This document shows, piece by piece, positions 43,701-54,785 of a stretch of 64,000 nt of DNA (its first letter is position 1; every line of letters begins with the position of its first letter). Source of the stretch: Hortaea werneckii (lineage: Eukaryota; Ascomycota; Dothideomycetes; Mycosphaerellales; Teratosphaeriaceae); the NCBI GenBank assembly GCA_037044905.1, contig JBAOKB010000144.1:2046001-2110000 (forward strand). The letters run 5' to 3'. The translations under genes and the position numbers were made by a program. The notes under the pieces are model-generated. The model was not told the DNA's origin and did not search any database. It saw only the letters and a list, made by a program, of their open reading frames with translations.

Positions 43701-44700
43701 AAGGTAGGTGAGGCTCCGCCGAGGGTTATGAGCCCAAGCACTGTCCCACCACCGCCCATGAGGCCAACATCGGCAGCCGCGAATGCCTATGCGCCTCCAG
43801 TGGGCTCGACGCCGCCGTCATCTACGCTGCCGACTCCTGCTATGCCTCCAGTACAGCGCGGTGCCTCTCCGTACCAGCCTCCGCCATCCACATCCACTGC
43901 TGCGCCAACTAATCGCTACGCACCAGCCCCGGGCAGCGCGCCAAGTCCGGCACCTAATACCATGCCTCCGCCGCGACAAGTTGCACCCAACCCGTATGCC
44001 GCACAGCAGACCTCGCCGTACGCTCCATCCCCGGCAGCGCAGACGCCTTATGGTCAACCTCCACAAGCCGCAGCGCCTCCACCGAGCACAGGACCTCCGC
44101 CTTCTGGACCTCCTCGTGGCCCGCCAAGAGCAGGCCCACCGCCTGGCGCTGCGCAGACCTCTGGACGACCTGTGGTAGGTGGACCAGCACCTCCAGTTCA
44201 GCCACTCCCACAGACTGCAGCGGACGCCAATGCGAACACCCCGGAGAATGCCACCCCACCACCGCCTCCACCTAAAGCAAAGCATCCTAAAGGCGATCGC
44301 TCACATATCTCTCCGCAAGCGCAGCCCATCGTTGAATACCTCAGCCCTGCTGTCGCCCACATCAAAAGCGTAGCACCACAGTCGTTCAAGCCCCAGGTGG
44401 ATGACATGGACAAGCGCATCAACATCTTATTCGACCACTTGAACAACGACGACCTGCTGAAGCCTGATACCGTCCAGACCATGGTACAGATCAGCGAGTG
44501 TGTGAGAGACAAGCAGTGGGACCAGGCGCAGCAAATGTTCACGGAAATGCAGATGACGAAGGGAGAGAATGAGGGGGTGTTTGGATGGTAAGTCTTTGTC
44601 CCTGCCGTGTGCTTCCGTCTTGTCACTTGCTGACTAATCTTCTTTCTTCTAGGTCGGTGTGAAGAGACTCATTGCGATTGGCAGAGCTACGAAGCAATAG
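40790..44700 (+). CDS. SEC31: COPII outer-coat subunit Sec31 (three frame breaks)
   Basis: The N-terminal WD40 propeller (MVGLRELQRTAVFAWSP through ILVTSIQ) and the helical, Pro-rich remainder are those of Sec31, which with Sec13 forms the outer cage of ER-to-Golgi COPII vesicles. Conserved text runs across three frame changes: near 41887 (QGIS then LTLPKAPKW...SFGFGGKLV), near 43703 (PPPP then GEAPPRVMSP) and near 44575 (a run of five G; one more restores VWMVGVKRLI). Each needs one added base. A final intron at 44588-44652 precedes a 16-codon last exon (VGVKRLIAIGRATKQ). The central ancestral-coatomer region (LMLGQFEKALDVCL) and C-terminal helices are intact. An essential gene is unlikely to carry real breaks. 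Confidence 0.93.
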
Positions 44701-45622
44701 ATGGCATGTATTGTAGAATCTGGCAATTGAAATGACGAGCTATTTTTTGGTTCAATGTGCATAAGGACTGCCTTGTAGGCATCCCATAAATAAGGTATCT
44801 TCACCCAAGGTGCAGTGTTGGATTTGTCTTCCCTCGTGACTAACGGGCATCCTTCCGCCTTTGGTGCATGCGGATGTGCTGTGCGAAGAGTTCGTGGATT
44901 GGAAGTTTGATAGCAGTTCAGCTGTAGACATGTTCCTCACCTTGACCGAGGCCAAGACACAAGACTAGACCATGTCCTCAAAGACCCTTTCCAAGCGAGA
45001 ACTTCGTCAATTGACGCTCCTCTTTCCCGAATCAAAAGGTCCTGGATTCATCATGTCTCTTCTCCCGACGCTGATGAATGAGGTCACTCTCAAGCCCCAA
45101 GACGCGTGACACAGAGAGGATTTCTCCAGCGGAAGGCTTCACCATGTCGCTACGATAATGATCATCATCGTGTCACTGGCCCATGAGAGATAGCCTTAGG
45201 GAAAGGATATGCTGACCCATGATCCCAAGCACAAAACCGGATATACGTTGTGACGGAGCATTTACAACGAGAAGGTATGCAAACAGCCTTGCATTGACGA
45301 GGCAGAAGAAATTGAGACGTTGAAATGTAAAGGAATCCATAAACGGTTTGTAAAGCATGGTGGATTGCGAGCAACCGCAAGAGCGTCTTGCTATATAGAA
45401 AGTCGTCGCTGACTTTCAATGCTCTTCGTCTCAGCCCGACAGGAGGGCCGTTTGTCATGGAAAGTGGTATGATGCACAGCTATGAGTACACCAACTGAAA
45501 AAGCTACGCAGTCGCTGTAATAAGCGTCCCATGCGAACGAGCAATAAAAAATCCTTTGATGGAGCCACATTGGAACGCCGAAGCTAGAACGCTGTCACCC
45601 CGCCGAAAGGTAGGTCCTCGGC
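44701..45622. other. convergent intergenic region, no gene seen
   Basis: The 3' flanks of SEC31 (+) and PARP (-). Short ORFs only, without motifs. Confidence 0.4.
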
Positions 45623-47778
45623 TTACATACGCACACGCAGTAGATACCTCAGACGGATCTGTGCGACGTCGTAGGCGATATACCTAGATCATCAAGTCAG
45701 TGACGGAATGTGCGATCGGTTCTGGGAGCGCACGTACTCATTGTACATCAGGAAGGAACTTGAGTCGCTCATATCGGGCATCTCTTCAGCATCCGGCTGC
45801 AAGGTGTGAGCATTTGCCGAGCTGCATCATCGTTCATAAACCATCAGAACGTACCATTGAAACGCCGGCTAATGATTCGTGCACTGCACGGGCATCCTTC
45901 CATCGTTTCGGTCCCGATTTTCCAACGCCGTGCGTGGACCTGGTCACCAACAAGGGTCAGCTTCTTGCAGCGGCCCACATGGAGCGCGCTTGGCACCAAA
46001 TGGACTTACCACAAGCCTTTGGCCTTTGCCGTCTCGCCGGCTCTTGAGTCTCCACCGCCAGTGATGACTTGCATAGGGGACCCAAGCTCAGCCTCGCACC
46101 TGAATGAAAGGTCAGCGATTGATCAGACGTAGTGGCCGGAGAAAGCTCACAGGAGAAGCAGGCCTTCGCTGTTGCTGATGTATGATGCCGTGTACTGTGC
46201 CGACTTGGAACTCATGTCCGCAAGATAGATGCCCTTGCCGTAGGCGTAGCCTGACACGGGTGCTTCGGGAGGTGCGATCCTCAGTCCTTGTGAGAGGATA
46301 CCGCCGAAACTGAGCGTAACGGAAGATCAGACTGTCAGCCATGTCTACCAATCGCAGCCAAAAGAAGGCAGAGTGTTACTCACTTTGTGGCCCTACTGCC
46401 ATGCCAGAGCAGTCTTTTATCACTGGCTATCTTTGAAAAGTTACTCTGCTGGAATCGCTCCAGTTCACCCTTGCGCTCGATCCGGAAGACATCCTTGAGC
46501 TTGTACTCATAGTGATGCGTTGCACCGCAAGTTTTCATCAAGTATTGATGTATCTCGGCGAACTCGGTGGAATCCGGTGACAAAGGCGTCATTTCTTGCA
46601 AGCCCAAGCTGCGGAAGCGGCTGTCCAATGGATGCACTGGGTCACCGCCTTGCTTGTCGTCCTGCTTGATGATGTCGTCGGCTGCTTTCAGATCGCTCAG
46701 GTTCTCTAGCAGCTCGATTTCATTCTTAAGAACTTCGGTGCTACGAATCACTGGAGGCCTGTTGCGGCCAAAGTCGTGTGGGATGAGGGAGAAGAAGAGG
46801 TTCGAGAAGGTCCTCGATCTCGCCAGCACGTGAGGGGTCGGATATGCATTCGGAAAGGTTTTTGAGCGCGTGAAAGCCGCGAGTGATCGTCTGCTTGGAA
46901 AGCTTGCCGAGTGGCAGCTTTTTGGAGTCATAGTTCAACTGGACCATGACAGCATCGAAGTATTTCTCGTTGAAGATGAGCTCCATGAGGGACTTCACTG
47001 GAGGCTCGAGCGTGCATTTGGTGGCGAGTGAGAGCGGCTGTGGCGATCTGCAGCGCCAGCTTTGGCGTGTGGCTCCTTGTCGTCGCTCTCGTCCTCTGAT
47101 TCAGGCACGTAGCTACGCTCGATACTACGAAACGTCAGCGGAGCTGAGAACAGCATGCCGTAAAGTAGACTTACAAAACATATTTGCCGCCTTTTGGATC
47201 GGCCAGACGATCAGCCCAGCCAAGGCCAGACTTATCTTTGAATTTCTTTTCGAAGTTCTTGATAGCATCTGCAAGACTGCCTGAGCCGAGCACAGCACCA
47301 GTGCCAGACGCACCAACTCTGCCCCTAGGAATTATAAGCGCAGATCAGACAACTACAAAGGTCGTTTTGACTTACCATCTCGTCCAGGTCTTGTAGTCAC
47401 CTGTGGACTCTCGAGAAGCTGTTCAAATGGTCAATGACACGAAGTGCGATTGGAACACATGGCGAACCTGAAGTCTGTAGAACTTGTTGTTGTTTCCAGA
47501 GCTGTTCGACTGATTCAGAGCTGCATCGAAAATGACACCGTCGTCAGGATTGATCCAGACACGGTAGGATGCAAGTGGACATTCTTCGTCGACTGGAATG
47601 TGCAGCTGGCTTGTAGCCTTTGTATCTTGAACTTGATTGCTGCTTCCGTTGGCCTCAGGTTGAATTGCTCAGCGGCCAAGTCTGCTTTGCCCTTCTTCCG
47701 TGCCGGTTTCTTTGATGGTGGTGGCGATGGCTGCTCAGCAGGCGAAGCTGCACGCTTCTTCCTTGTCGTTGGCGGCAT
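45623..47778 (-). CDS. poly(ADP-ribose) polymerase, WGR-PRD-catalytic type (four frame breaks)
   Basis: Nine exons: 47778-47468, 47418-47376, 47324-47175, 47124-46384, 46309-46151, 46099-46010, 45939-45855, 45796-45738 and 45683-45623. Order: basic Lys/Pro leader, WGR domain (HIPVDEECPLASYRVW, KTWTRWGRVG), helical regulatory domain (SLMELIFNEKYFDAVM, LPLGKLSKQTI) and the ART catalytic domain. The last has LLWHGSR, GKGIYLADMSSKSAQY and MYNEYIAYDVAQI, giving the H-Y-E triad. The family makes ADP-ribose chains from NAD+ in DNA damage signalling. No BRCT or zinc finger is visible at the N-terminus. Frame breaks near 47665, 47403, 47042 and 46808 are each fixed by one extra base, so sequence error is likely. 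Confidence 0.9.
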
Positions 47779-48192
47779 TGTTGCAGCAATGGATGACTTG
47801 TCTGTTTCAAATGAACTGGCGTGCTCTAAATGCTGATGATGTCTTATGAGGCTGTGTTGCTAGAGGAGAGGCGAGGCGACATGAGGTGAAGTCCAAGCAT
47901 TAAAGTGAAGTCCAATGGGGCTCCGCTGAGGTACCTCAGGCAACCGCGCGTGGCTGCCTGTGCGCGGCCCTCCTCGCGAAACACTAGCGCGTCTGCCGCC
48001 TGTTGTGCTGCGTGCGATTGATGCCATGGAGCTACAGCAGAGGCGAAGATGGACGCATTCGTCCATGACACCGAGCTGCACGAAAATAAGGCAGGTGGGA
48101 TTAGAGCAAATACGTGTAAAGTGATGATAGGGTACAAACCACATCTATCGGGATCATCCAAGTGGTATAGCACATATACATTACATACCTGC
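47779..48192. other. short intergenic region, PARP promoter
   Basis: About 410 nt between the PARP start and the stop of the synthetase gene, both on the minus strand. Nothing else is seen. Confidence 0.4.
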
Positions 48193-50191
48193 TTACTTGC
48201 CCTCCTCTTTCTTCAACCTCGCCTTCTCCTCTGCAGTGGTAATACTCCTGCGCCTAATCTTTTCCTTGTCGCCGAAGACAGCCTCAACAAGCTGCTTCTT
48301 ATTGATCTTCCCCATGGCATTGCGCGGAATACTCTCGACCACCTGTAGATCTTGGGGGATCTTATAGGCCACCAACTTCTCTTTGAGCGCCCTCCTCATA
48401 TCCATGGCACCCCATTGCTTACCACCCTTGCCGGCAGTCTCGCCAGCTGAGGTAAGCACAACGACAGCGGCTGCCTTTTGACCCCATGCTTCAGAGGGAA
48501 GGCCGACTACAGCGCACTCTTTCACCTCTGGCAGGGACAGTAACTCCCTTTCGATCTCTAGAGCTGATACTTTTTCTCCACCAGTCTTGATAATGTCCGC
48601 AGACTTGCGTCCGTGAATGAAATAGGCCGGACCTTTGGCCCACTCTCCACTCTTGCCCTCTCCTGATCCCGGCACGGACCTCCGCGCGGCAATGTCTCCT
48701 GTTTTGAACCATCCATCGTCAGTGAACTCTTTCTTCGTCGCCTCAGGGTTGCGCCAGTACCCTCTGAAAATTGTTGGGCCGCGAAGCTGAACCTCTCCGC
48801 TTCTTTCCTTTCCATCGCTCGTTGTTTCTTCTCCAGCCTTAATTTCTTTGTTCGTGTCCGGATCTACGAGGCGTGCTTCCACAGAAGGTAAGGGCCAACC
48901 GACAGAGCCATCTATGCGATCCTGATCTGCAAGACCGCAGGAAAGAGCCATGCCGACTTCTGTCATGCCGAACCGCTCCAGCAATGTGTTTCCAGAGGAG
49001 AGCTCGCTCCATGCGGCCTTGGTTGGCGTCGGTAGCGCAGCGCTGCCAGATATGTTCAACCGCAGGTTCTCGCGCTTTATAGCCTCCTTGCTTGCTTTGA
49101 GAAGGGGCATAGGAAGGGCAGCGTGGGTTTGCAACATCCTCGCCCATACTGTGGGAACCACAGTGAAGAATGTTATTGGCTTCTTCATATGACCACTGTT
49201 TTGCAATGCTTTGTCTTCTTGATGCCCATTTGTTTCGGCCTCATCCATGAAGGGGGCTGCGAAGCGTTTCCAGACTGAGTCGACATTGAAAGGGTACATG
49301 AATTCTATTGCGCTGCCGGCGATTAAAGGTGTGAGGAGGGCGTTGACTGTGCCATGGATGTGATGGAGGGGCAGAACGTGCAGCAGATGGTCACGAGCAC
49401 TATAGTCCCATGCCTCGATCAGACTGTGCGCCTGTGCACTGAGCACCGCCGTAGGAAGCAACACGCCTTTCGGCCTAGCAGTGGTTCCAGAAGTGTAGAG
49501 CATCATGCCACCTTCTGCAAGATGGGAGTCTCCCGTCACGGTAACATGCCCATCATGCGCAGCCCCTTCTGTGGTCTTTTCCACAGTAACACTGTGCGGC
49601 TTTGTATCCAAGCCTTCCTTCAAGCACCTCTTGTGCGATGTTGGAAAACTTCTTCGAGGACAGCAACGCTAGGGCTTCGCTGTGGTTCAGAATATATCGG
49701 AGTTCGGTAGCAGGGAACGACGGGGCAAGTGGAACAGCAATGGCATTCGAGGCGAGACAGGAGAGGAGCGTAACTGCGCGATTGTGTCAGCTTGCGCTCT
49801 ATCCTTTCGCGTTGTGTATTGGGTAGACCGCACCTACATAGTCGTAGCCATTCTCCACCAAGAAAGCTATCCTCTCACCCACAATGCTACTCTCATTCTT
49901 GCCAGTTGCGGAAAGCAAGCGCTCTTTCGCAGCAGATACATCTCGGAGGAGGGAGCCATAGGTAAAAGACCTGCCGGACAGCGAGTGCACCACCGCCGTG
50001 CTTTGTGGATCGTGCTTCTGGATAGCTTCGAGGAAGGCGGAACGCTGAAGAGTTGCCATTGTCGCTCTGGAGATGTTAGACACGCGTGCTGCGCAATGGG
50101 TGCGAAGCTTCACGCGCTGCAGTGCCGTTCCTTTGAGAGTTAGGGGCGCAAGACAATGAGAGAAGGAGGAGAACAACTGTCGTTGCACCAT
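48193..50191 (-). CDS. acyl-CoA synthetase of the ACSF3/malonyl-CoA synthetase type (one frame break)
   Basis: Exon 1 starts at 50191 and ends with NGYDYVG; an intron of about 60 nt leads to the main exon ending at 48193. The N-terminus is rich in Arg, Ser and Leu and poor in acids before MATLQRSAF, suggesting a mitochondrial targeting peptide. The ANL-superfamily motifs are clear: MLYTSGTTARPKGV (phosphate loop), LPLHHIHGTVNALL, GMTEVGMALS, GWFKTGDIA, GRKSADIIKTGGEKVSALEIE and a C-terminal PRNAMGKINKKQL with the catalytic Lys. The closest family by eye is ACSF3, which activates malonate for mitochondrial fatty-acid synthesis. The frame changes near 49621-49628 between QEVL and KEGLDTK; one surplus base explains it. 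The substrate is inferred. Confidence 0.85.
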
Positions 50192-50969
50192 TGTAGATCA
50201 AGGATTACAGAGCATGGCCGGGGAAAGGGTTCATGTAGCTAGAGGATCGCCGTTGCATTCGGTGGATGCAATGGTCATGCAAGTTCCACCTTGGAGCCGC
50301 AAGCCGAGATGATGGAGCTTCAAAGGCCGAAATCGGGGCTTCTACGCATTGGTTGCCGTTGTGGGAAGGAGGAGGCAGAAGACAGGTATGTCTACATGCC
50401 TACAGTGTTTACTCAATCGCCACTCGCTTGCCGAGCACGTTGAATAGTCCATGCGAAATTGGTATTTTGATTTGCATTGTCAACAGGGTGTTGTGTTCGC
50501 CATGGGTGCAGCGACCAAAGTAAACAGCCAGGCAGAAAGTGGCTGATGATGGGATGGCTTTGTGATATGGCTACAGCAAAGGCCTGCGCACTGCATTCAA
50601 CAACGTATCTCCCGCGCGGTGAAGTTCATATCAGATGAAAAGCCATGGGAAGTGCTTGGGTGAAAGGAGCTGGGCAGGTAATCAGGAAGATATAAATTGG
50701 GCCCGCGGGCATTTTCACATGCTCTCCAGCCTTAGGCACCAGCTCAGCCCTGTGCGTCACGGGGCCTCCCATGCACCGCCTTGAATTCTGCCATCGAAGT
50801 CTCGCGCGGAGAACAGTCGTGCTTGCGTAGACCATCATCTCCCACGAGGCACACTCCACCTCGCTGACGGAGGCTAGCTTTGTGAAATCTTGTGTTTCGG
50901 CTGCCCAAGAGGCTTCGGTGTATCCTATTTACTTTCCTGCTGTGACCATATTGCTTGACTGCCTTCAAC
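50192..50969. promoter_or_regulatory. divergent promoter region, synthetase (-) and DnaJ (+)
   Basis: About 780 nt with no supported gene. TATAAAT at 50691-50697 lies about 275 nt before the DnaJ ATG and could serve it. Confidence 0.35.
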
Positions 50970-52572
50970 ATGGTGAAGGAGACGGCGTACTATGACGCCT
51001 TGGGCGTGCCGCCTACCGCAACCGAGATAGAGATCAAGAAAGCGTACAGGAAGCAGGCTATCAAGCTGCACCCAGGTACAACACGCACACATGACCAACA
51101 TCTCTTCAACAATATCAGTCTCTAATGCTGCCCTGCAGACAAGAACCCTGACGACCCCGATGCTTCTGAAAAGTTCCAGACTGTCGGTGAAGCCTACCAA
51201 GTCCTTTCCAACCCTGATCTACGCAAGCAGTATGACCAGTATGGCAAGGAAGGTGCGAAGCCCGACACGGGCTTCGAGGACCCGTCTGAATTCTTTACCA
51301 TGATCTTCGGCGGCGAGGCCTTCACAGACTGGATCGGCGAGATCAGCATGATGAAGGACCTGACGAAGAGCATGGAGATCACGATGAATGAGATGGAAGA
51401 GGAAGGCCAGACGGCAGCGGAAGCAAGTGCAAACGCCGAAAACAAGGGTGCCGAGGCGACGGCTGAGACGACGGGCGCTGGTGGCGTGGCCGCTGGCACC
51501 ACACCAGGCGTCGGTGTGCAGGAGGAGAAGGAGGGCAAAGAGAGTGCACACCCTGCCGCTGCGGAGGCTGAGAAAGATGCCGATACTGCGGTGCCAAAGC
51601 CGGAGGCGGAAACCTATTCCTCCACCCGACCACAAGGCGTTCCTACACGTCTTGCGATCACGGATCGTACGGAGGAAGATGCAGCACAGATGGCAGCTGG
51701 TATGACTTCCGAAGAGAAGACGCTTCGTGAGAAGGAGAAGAAGAAGGGTGGCCTTACGAAGGAGCAGCGCGAAGAACTTGCCGCCTTCGAAGCTGAACGA
51801 AAGCGTGTGCGAGACGAACGTATCGACACTCTGGCCAAGAAGCTGATAGACCGGGTGTCCGTCTGGACCGAGACTGACAAGGGCAAAGATGTCACTGATT
51901 CTTTCCGTGAGAAGATGAGGCTGGAGATCGAGAACCTGAAGATGGAATCCTTCGGTATCGAGATCCTGCATGCTATTGGACAGACTTATGTGATGAAGGC
52001 TTCTACCTTCATCAAGAGCCAGAAACCAATCATAGGTGGTGTCAGCGGATTCTTCAGCCGCCTCAAGAGACAAGGGCAACACCCTGAAGGATACTTGGGG
52101 AACAGTCTCGACCGCCATTTCAGCACAGATGGAGATTGAGGAGATGGCCCGCATGGAGGAGCGTGGCGGAGAGGACTGGACAGACGAGAAGAAGGCCGAG
52201 TTCGAGAAACGAGTCACTGGAAAGATTCTGGCCGCTGCCTGGCGAGGAAGCAAATACGAGATCCAAGGCGTACTGCGAGATGTTTGCGATGTGGTCCTCT
52301 ACGACAAGAAGGTGAAGATGGACAAGCGTATCGAGCGTGCGCAGGCTCTGGTCATTATCGGTGAGATGTTCGCTAAGGCCGAGCGGGACCCTGAAGAAGA
52401 GGGTGACTATATGGCATTCGAGCAATTGATGGCCGAGGCAACTGCCAAGAAGGAGCGCAAAGAAGACGACAAGAAAGACGAGAAGAAGGACAAGAGGAAG
52501 AGCCACAGGCACTTTGGTAGAGGTCATGAAAAATCGGAGACAGAGACATCCGAGGCGACGGCTAGCAGTTAG
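50970..52572 (+). CDS. DnaJ (Hsp40) protein with DnaJ-X domain (one frame break)
   Basis: Exon 1 is 50970-51075 and the second exon starts at 51139; the intron splits the HPD motif. The J-domain (YDALGVPPTATEIEIKKAYRKQAIKLHPDKNP, QVLSNPDLRKQYDQYG) recruits and stimulates Hsp70. An Ala/Glu-rich linker and a DnaJ-X-type region follow (LIDRVSVWTETDKGKDVTDSF, GIEILHAIGQTYVMKA, IEEMARMEE, ILAAAWRGSKYEI). This is the layout of yeast Caj1 and Djp1. The tail is a Lys/Glu-rich low-complexity end. Near 52065-52070 the frame moves by one base (RLK then DKGNTLKD); loss of one A from the genomic text repairs it. Location, peroxisomal or cytosolic, cannot be decided. Confidence 0.88.
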
Positions 52573-53189
52573 GAGACTGTCGATGTCGGTTGCTGTGATT
52601 TCTGCGGAGCGCGTCGTGGTGCAACCGGGGCAGAAAGAAGGAGTGGATCCGGTCCACAGACTACGGTCCCCTCTGTCGATGGTGCAAATGACTTCCTAAC
52701 GTCTCCTCCAAAGGGCACAGGGAGCCGTAGCCCATCAGAGGCGGATGCTGGCTCACTCACATCAGGGCCTTGGATTCTATCTGGATGGACCGGGAGCACT
52801 GGTCCTCCTGAAATAGACTCTCGCAACATGAGTACAGACGGCCCTTATGGCGTGCTGAGAACGGGGAGACGATGCTGGAAGTGTGGACACGTGCGAGAAT
52901 ATTCCTCGGACTCGTTGAATAAAGAGACCTAGTTGTCCTGACGTTGTAGAGCAGTAATGATACCCTCAGATAGATTCCCTCATGCATGTATAGTGCCCAT
53001 GGCAGGGCATAGTAGTACCGCTATATCGTTAAGGTTGTATAGTGCGATAGGTTTAAGCGGCAGTTCTTCGGGACGACGTAGCAGCTGATTGCTGTTCTAG
53101 CCATCTCACTTGCTTTTCAACATCATCTATCAATACCGAGCGCAGTAGGTGCGAGTGAAGATCATCAATAAAGGATTGTGTCTTTGAAG
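52573..53189. other. intergenic, no gene seen
   Basis: The DnaJ 3' flank and the promoter of the LisH/WD40 gene. No feature recognised. Confidence 0.4.
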
Positions 53190-54785
53190 ATGCCAGCACA
53201 AGACAATCCTGCCGTCATGGTAGCCCGGTTTCTGAAGGCGAACAACTACAAACAGGTGTGTTCGTGCCTTCCATATTGGATTTAGTCCCCTTCTTAGCCG
53301 ATTCACTGACACGCTTCCCGCTGTAGTCTTATGAGGCCTTTGTCACAGAAAGTGGCTTACCGCCGGATGTCGGAACATGTTCAAAGGGCGATTTGACGCT
53401 CGAGACGCTCCTCGAAGAGAAGCGGGCATTTGACCTCAGTGTTAAATTCGAGAAGCTAGGAAGCGAAGACGAAAGCGCTCGAGGATGGCACGAGCCAGGT
53501 ATTCAATCCTTAACTCCACAGGTGGCAAGCAAGATGGAGCAAACGACTGACGATGATGCGCAGCTCCAAGCGTGGCGAACCATATTACCACTTCAGCATC
53601 GAGCACGAATATCCTCACTGTCTCCGCGGATACCATCTTCGACACGTCCGGAGAAGAGTACCAAGGCCTATTCATCACGACGGCCGACCGTCGTCTACAC
53701 ATTCTCGATGCAGCGACACATGTTCTGAAGCGTTCTCTAGCCGGACTACAGGACTCACCCATTCTTTCCACGGCAATCTTTCGACAGCGCTTCCTGCTCA
53801 CCTCGGCAATGTCTGGGCAGCTACTCGCCAGCGACTTACGAGGCCACACCTTAGACCGAAGAAGGGATCACTCAAAGTATGTCGTCAAGGTCGCAGTCCA
53901 CGATGATCCGGCGCAGCCACTCATAGCCACGGCGGGCTGGGACTGCAAGATCAATCTCTATCGACCTGTCATCAATACAAGTGGTGTTACTTTCGGTGAG
54001 CCGTTTGCCACTATCACCCTACAAACGAAACCGGAGTCGATGCTATTCACCGTCCATCCAGAGGCGAAGCAGCCTCTTCTCCTCGTCAGCCGTACGGACT
54101 CCAGCTTCCTCTTTTATTATACAGTAGACAATGAGCCGCGACTGCTTGGACAGCAGAACCTAGCGCCGCATTCAAACGCTTGGGTGGCTTTTACTCCTTC
54201 AGCAGTCGCTGTGTGCCCAACGGATCCAGGAGTGGTGGCAGTAGGCACCGGGAGCGTACCGCACATGGTAAGCTAACTACAACTCTTGTTCCCATGACAC
54301 TAGAGAGTGGCTATGCTAATCTCGACCGACACGGCGTATAGAAACTACTCATCGTCCGTCTTCTCGTACCACCGTACGAAGCGCCCTCCCGACCTTCTAC
54401 ATTATCTAGATTACGATCATCCCTTCTGGATGATGAGCCTACGGCAACAGAGACGCAAGCCTCACAAGCTCGCGCCGCACTCGCTATTGCAGACAAGGAA
54501 GACGCGGCGATTCGCATCCATTGCACGACGATGTCGCCGCAGACTCCCTACTCCACGCCTGCTGTCGCATGGCGGCCGGACGGGACAGGCGTCTGGGTCA
54601 ATGGGGATGATGGACTAGTTAGGGGCATTAATGCAGTCACTGGTAAAGTGAGTGGAACGCTCCAGGAAGGAGGACACGAGGTGGGGACCAAGGTGAGATG
54701 TCTCTGGGCTGGCGAAGTGGGAGGCCAAGAGGTCTGTGTGAGTGGTGGGTTCGATCATAGGGTTGTGTTCTGGAAGACAAAGTAG
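53190..54785 (+). CDS. LisH/WD40-repeat protein
   Basis: Exons 53190-53255, 53327-53498, 53564-54267 and 54342-54785 give 461 aa with all phases in register. The N-terminus (about residues 11-34, VARFLKANNYKQSYEAFVTESGLP) looks like a LisH dimerisation motif. The rest reads as beta-propeller blades: ILTVSADTIF, GLFITTADRRLHILDA, LIATAGWDCKINLYRP, STPAVAWRPDGTGVWVNGDDGLVRGI and EVCVSGGFDHRVVFWK. Conserved WD ends are partial, so the blade count is uncertain. Fungal orthologues are usually listed only as WD40-repeat proteins; no pathway can be named. The intron at 53499-53563 is supported because reading through it breaks the propeller sequence. Confidence 0.8.

Noticed and set aside
43704..43738. 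35-nt GTAGGT...AAG intron as an explanation of the SEC31 frame change
   Set aside because: It gives a workable frame but is shorter than the other introns here (about 50 nt and up) and would remove the conserved GEAPPRV text. One missing base is simpler.
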